Origin: Desulfurellales bacterium
GTDB lineage: Bacteria > Campylobacterota_A > Desulfurellia > Desulfurellales > Hippeaceae
Length of the DNA: 8,418 nucleotides
NCBI GenBank assembly: GCA_027074255.1
Contig: JALTDI010000133.1
Span: 1 to 8,418, forward strand
Direction of reading: 5' to 3'
Shown: positions 6,266-8,418 of the stretch, piece after piece
Position numbering within the stretch: the first letter of the stretch is position 1
How the letters are laid out: each line of letters starts with the position of its first letter
Notes under the pieces: generated by a model
Databases searched by the model: none
Told to the model about the DNA's origin: nothing
The model's input: only the letters and a program-made list of their open reading frames with translations
Translations under genes and position numbers: made by a program

Positions 6266-7551
6266 AACGTCTCTCTATCTTAATTTTAATGATTTTAGTC
6301 TTTTTACCGATGTCGGCATTTGCGGCAAACGGTGTCATAGACAGCGGTGATACGGCATGGCTGCTTGTTTCTGCCGCCTTGGTTATGATGATGACACCGG
6401 CGGGACTCGCACTCTTCTACGGTGGTATGTCACGCAGCAAAAACATACTGAATTCTATGGGTATGTCTCTTGTAACCTACGGCATCGTCAGCGTATTGTG
6501 GATTGTTTTTCAATACAGTTTAACATTCGGCGCAGATACCGGAGGCTTAATAGGCAATTTTAAATATCTATTTATGGGAAGAAATATCAACAGCGTATTT
6601 ACCGGCACTCATGTATCCGTAATGGCTTTTGCCGCATTCCAGCTTACATTTGCGGCAATAACGACGGCATTAATAAGCGGCTCAATCGTTGAACGTGTAA
6701 AATTCTCATCCTGGGTTGTATTTACCGTTATATGGTCAACAATAGTGTATGTCCCGCTTGCTCATTGGGTATGGGGAGGCGGATGGCTTACAAAAATGGG
6801 CATAGCCGACTTTGCAGGCGGTTTGGTTGTTGAAACCTGCTCGGGCATATCGGGCTTGGTATTCGCCTTAATGATAGGTGTAAGAAGAGGATTTGGAAAA
6901 ACAGCTATGCCGCCATCCTCTATCGCATTAACAGTTGCGGGTGCCGCCCTTTTGTGGTTTGGATGGTTCGGTTTCAATGCCGGCAGTGCGATAGCCTCAA
7001 ACGCACTCGCTTCAAACGCCTTTTTGGTAACAAATACCGCCGGAGCTATGGGAGCTATCAGCTGGATGATGCTTGACTGGTCAGTGCGTAAACACCCGAC
7101 AATGCTGGGTTTTGCATCGGGCGCTGTTGCAGGTCTTGTGGCCATTACGCCTGCCGCAGGATTTGTGAACAACATAGGCGCCGTAGTTATCGGTTTTTTT
7201 GCAGGTATGATCAGCTGGTTTGCCACAGGTCATCTAAAATATAAAATAGGATACGACGACTCCTTGGATGTGTTCGGCGTGCACGGCTTAAACGGTATCT
7301 GGGGTATGATTGCGATAGGCATCTTTGCAGACCCTAAGGTTAATTTCGCCAAAGGCATTCTCTACGGCGGCAGTCATCAAATATTTGTACAATTGATAGG
7401 AGTGTGTGCGACTATCCTGTTTGTGGCTTTCGGGACATTTATATCCGTAAAAATCACATCTTTTATTACAAACGGGCTAAGGGTTAACGAAGAAGATGAA
7501 GTCAAGGGTTTGGACATAGCCGTACATACGGAAAGAGGCTTTGAACTTTGA
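6262..7551 (+). CDS. amt: Amt-family ammonium channel with Glu in place of the first pore His
   Basis: A 429-residue inner-membrane protein that conducts ammonium into the cell, normally as a trimer. Residues 1-22 look like a cleavable signal peptide (cut near SAFA/ANG), as in E. coli AmtB, followed by about 11 membrane helices. Aligning by eye with mature E. coli AmtB gives a constant offset of 23: F126 and F130 (F103, F107), W171 (W148), D183 (D160), F238 (F215), S242 (S219) and H341 (H318, in FGVHGLNG). At the position of His168 there is Glu191 (GGLVVETCSG), so the twin-His pore pair is Glu-His. Fungal Mep1/Mep3-type transporters are known to carry this exchange. The cytoplasmic tail GLRVNEEDEVKGLDIAVHTE closely follows the PII (GlnK)-binding tail of AmtB, but no glnK lies in the window. 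The gene probably has its own promoter and converges on the transporter gene downstream. The Amt assignment is very secure. Confidence 0.97.
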   Translation: MKRLSILILMILVFLPMSAFAANGVIDSGDTAWLLVSAALVMMMTPAGLALFYGGMSRSKNILNSMGMSLVTYGIVSVLWIVFQYSLTFGADTGGLIGNFKYLFMGRNINSVFTGTHVSVMAFAAFQLTFAAITTALISGSIVERVKFSSWVVFTVIWSTIVYVPLAHWVWGGGWLTKMGIADFAGGLVVETCSGISGLVFALMIGVRRGFGKTAMPPSSIALTVAGAALLWFGWFGFNAGSAIASNALASNAFLVTNTAGAMGAISWMMLDWSVRKHPTMLGFASGAVAGLVAITPAAGFVNNIGAVVIGFFAGMISWFATGHLKYKIGYDDSLDVFGVHGLNGIWGMIAIGIFADPKVNFAKGILYGGSHQIFVQLIGVCATILFVAFGTFISVKITSFITNGLRVNEEDEVKGLDIAVHTERGFEL

Positions 7552-7578
7552 TGCAAAGCGAAATCACATTAAAAAGCT

Positions 7579-8418
7579 TTATGTTTTGAGGATAAACAGG
7601 TAAACAGCAAACATAAAAAAGAAAAATACATATCCAACGGCAATAAATTTAAAAAGAAATGTATTGGAGTCTTTTACTTTTGTAACATATATCCTATATG
7701 CTATCAGGTTTGCCAGAGAACCGATAAGGTTGCCGTATCCTCCGACGCTGACACCCCATAAAAGCGACTGCCATTTATCGGTAAAATCGGAGATGAGCAG
7801 GGCTGCCGGAACATTGCTTATGAACTGGCTTATAATCGCAGAACTAATAAATACGCCTTCTTTCGTGTGAACAAAAATGTGTATCAAATGCTGCAGATTA
7901 TCCGTAAATCCGAAAAACATAAAGAATATGCCGAGCAGAAAATAATCGACCTTCAATGATTTTCTATCAAAAATGACCACATACAACAAAACGAATGCAC
8001 CAAAATATATCGGAATTAATTTTAAGACCACACCGAGCATAACAACGAGCAGCGCCATATATGCTGCATAATGTCCCTCCACGGACTTTGTTTTTATCTC
8101 GCTGGAAGACGAGGGTTTGATAAAAAGTAAAAAAAGGAACAGTATCAGCATGGAAATAAGGCTGAAATAATAAATATGTCCCACAAAATCACTTAATTTA
8201 AGATTATAAAACCAATAGATAAACATATTTTGCGGATTGCCGCTGGGCAGCAATGCACTACCCGCATTTGCCGCAATTGCCTCAAATATGACAATAATGT
8301 CTTTATGTTTGATATCCATAACAAGTGTCAAAGGCACCATCATTAAAAGAGCTATATCATTTGTAACAAACATAGAAATAAAAGCCGTAGAAAATACGAG
8401 CTTAAAATATACAAATTT
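7579..8418 (-). CDS. SLC13/ArsB/NhaD-superfamily ion transporter, N-terminus missing
   Basis: The C-terminal 279 residues of a polytopic membrane transporter on the minus strand. The frame is open to the right edge, so the ATG at 8373 is internal and the true start lies outside. The superfamily's repeated motifs are visible: TNDIALLMMVPLTL (near 8364-8320), NAGSALLPSGNPQN (GNPQN at 8227-8241) and, in the second half, SQFISNVPAALL (ISNVPA at 7804-7821) followed by GGYGNLIGSLANLIAYR. Between the halves is a hydrophilic linker with four serines in a row. Several hydrophobic helices fill the rest, and the protein ends at a final membrane segment. Members move arsenite, Na+/H+ or di- and tricarboxylates, and the visible part does not decide between these. 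The gene converges on amt with 27 bases between the stops. No arsenic or metabolic partner gene is in view. Confidence 0.85.
   Translation of the reverse strand, partial: KFVYFKLVFSTAFISMFVTNDIALLMMVPLTLVMDIKHKDIIVIFEAIAANAGSALLPSGNPQNMFIYWFYNLKLSDFVGHIYYFSLISMLILFLFLLFIKPSSSSEIKTKSVEGHYAAYMALLVVMLGVVLKLIPIYFGAFVLLYVVIFDRKSLKVDYFLLGIFFMFFGFTDNLQHLIHIFVHTKEGVFISSAIISQFISNVPAALLISDFTDKWQSLLWGVSVGGYGNLIGSLANLIAYRIYVTKVKDSNTFLFKFIAVGYVFFFFMFAVYLFILKT

Noticed and set aside
6762..7226. 154-codon open frame on the minus strand inside amt
   Set aside because: It lies wholly within the conserved Amt coding sequence and its Pro/Ala-rich product is what the reverse of an alanine/glycine-rich membrane protein gives; no ribosome binding site or motif was seen.
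7555..7580. AAAGC ... GCTTT pair between the convergent genes as a shared terminator
   Set aside because: Only five base pairs with a 16-base loop and no adjoining T-run on either strand; too weak to call.

Overview
The window is a stretch of bacterial chromosome, AT-rich by eye, with tightly packed housekeeping genes. It holds seven complete protein genes, two genes cut by the window edges, and one very small candidate ORF. There are no mobile elements, RNA genes or CRISPR arrays. Several details point to a Campylobacterota-like organism, perhaps of the Desulfurella/Hippea type: the thymidylate kinase has an Asp-x-Ile-Glu LID and a DRS motif, and the DNA polymerase III delta' subunit is unusually short. 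This placement comes from remembered family features, not from a search, and is tentative.

Positions 1-650 hold the 3' part of a diguanylate cyclase (GGDEF) gene whose sensory N-terminus lies outside the window. After an 88-nt gap with a plausible sigma-70 promoter, a dense same-strand run occupies 739-6115: a YhaM-type OB-fold/HD exoribonuclease, thymidylate kinase (tmk), a minimal DNA polymerase III delta' (holB), a PSP1/RicT protein, methionyl-tRNA synthetase (metG) with a C-terminal tRNA-binding domain, and an unrecognised 177-residue protein. Neighbouring genes overlap or lie only a few bases apart, so this is probably one operon. The tmk-holB-ricT-metG order resembles the cluster known from Firmicutes and links nucleotide supply, the replication clamp loader, RNA turnover and translation.

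A 146-nt intergenic region (6116-6261) carries two long inverted repeats, a candidate promoter and a 15-codon mini-ORF that overlaps the next start codon as ATGA. It precedes an Amt-family ammonium channel gene (6262-7551). The convergent gene at 7579-8418, cut by the right edge, encodes an SLC13/ArsB/NhaD-superfamily ion transporter.

The best observation is in the ammonium channel. The first histidine of the pore twin-His pair (E. coli AmtB His168) is replaced by glutamate, Glu191, while every other landmark residue checked (equivalents of F103, F107, W148, D160, F215, S219, H318) is kept at a constant offset of 23. This substitution is known from fungal Mep1/Mep3-type transporters and would be notable in a bacterial Amt. 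No clearly new multigene system is visible.
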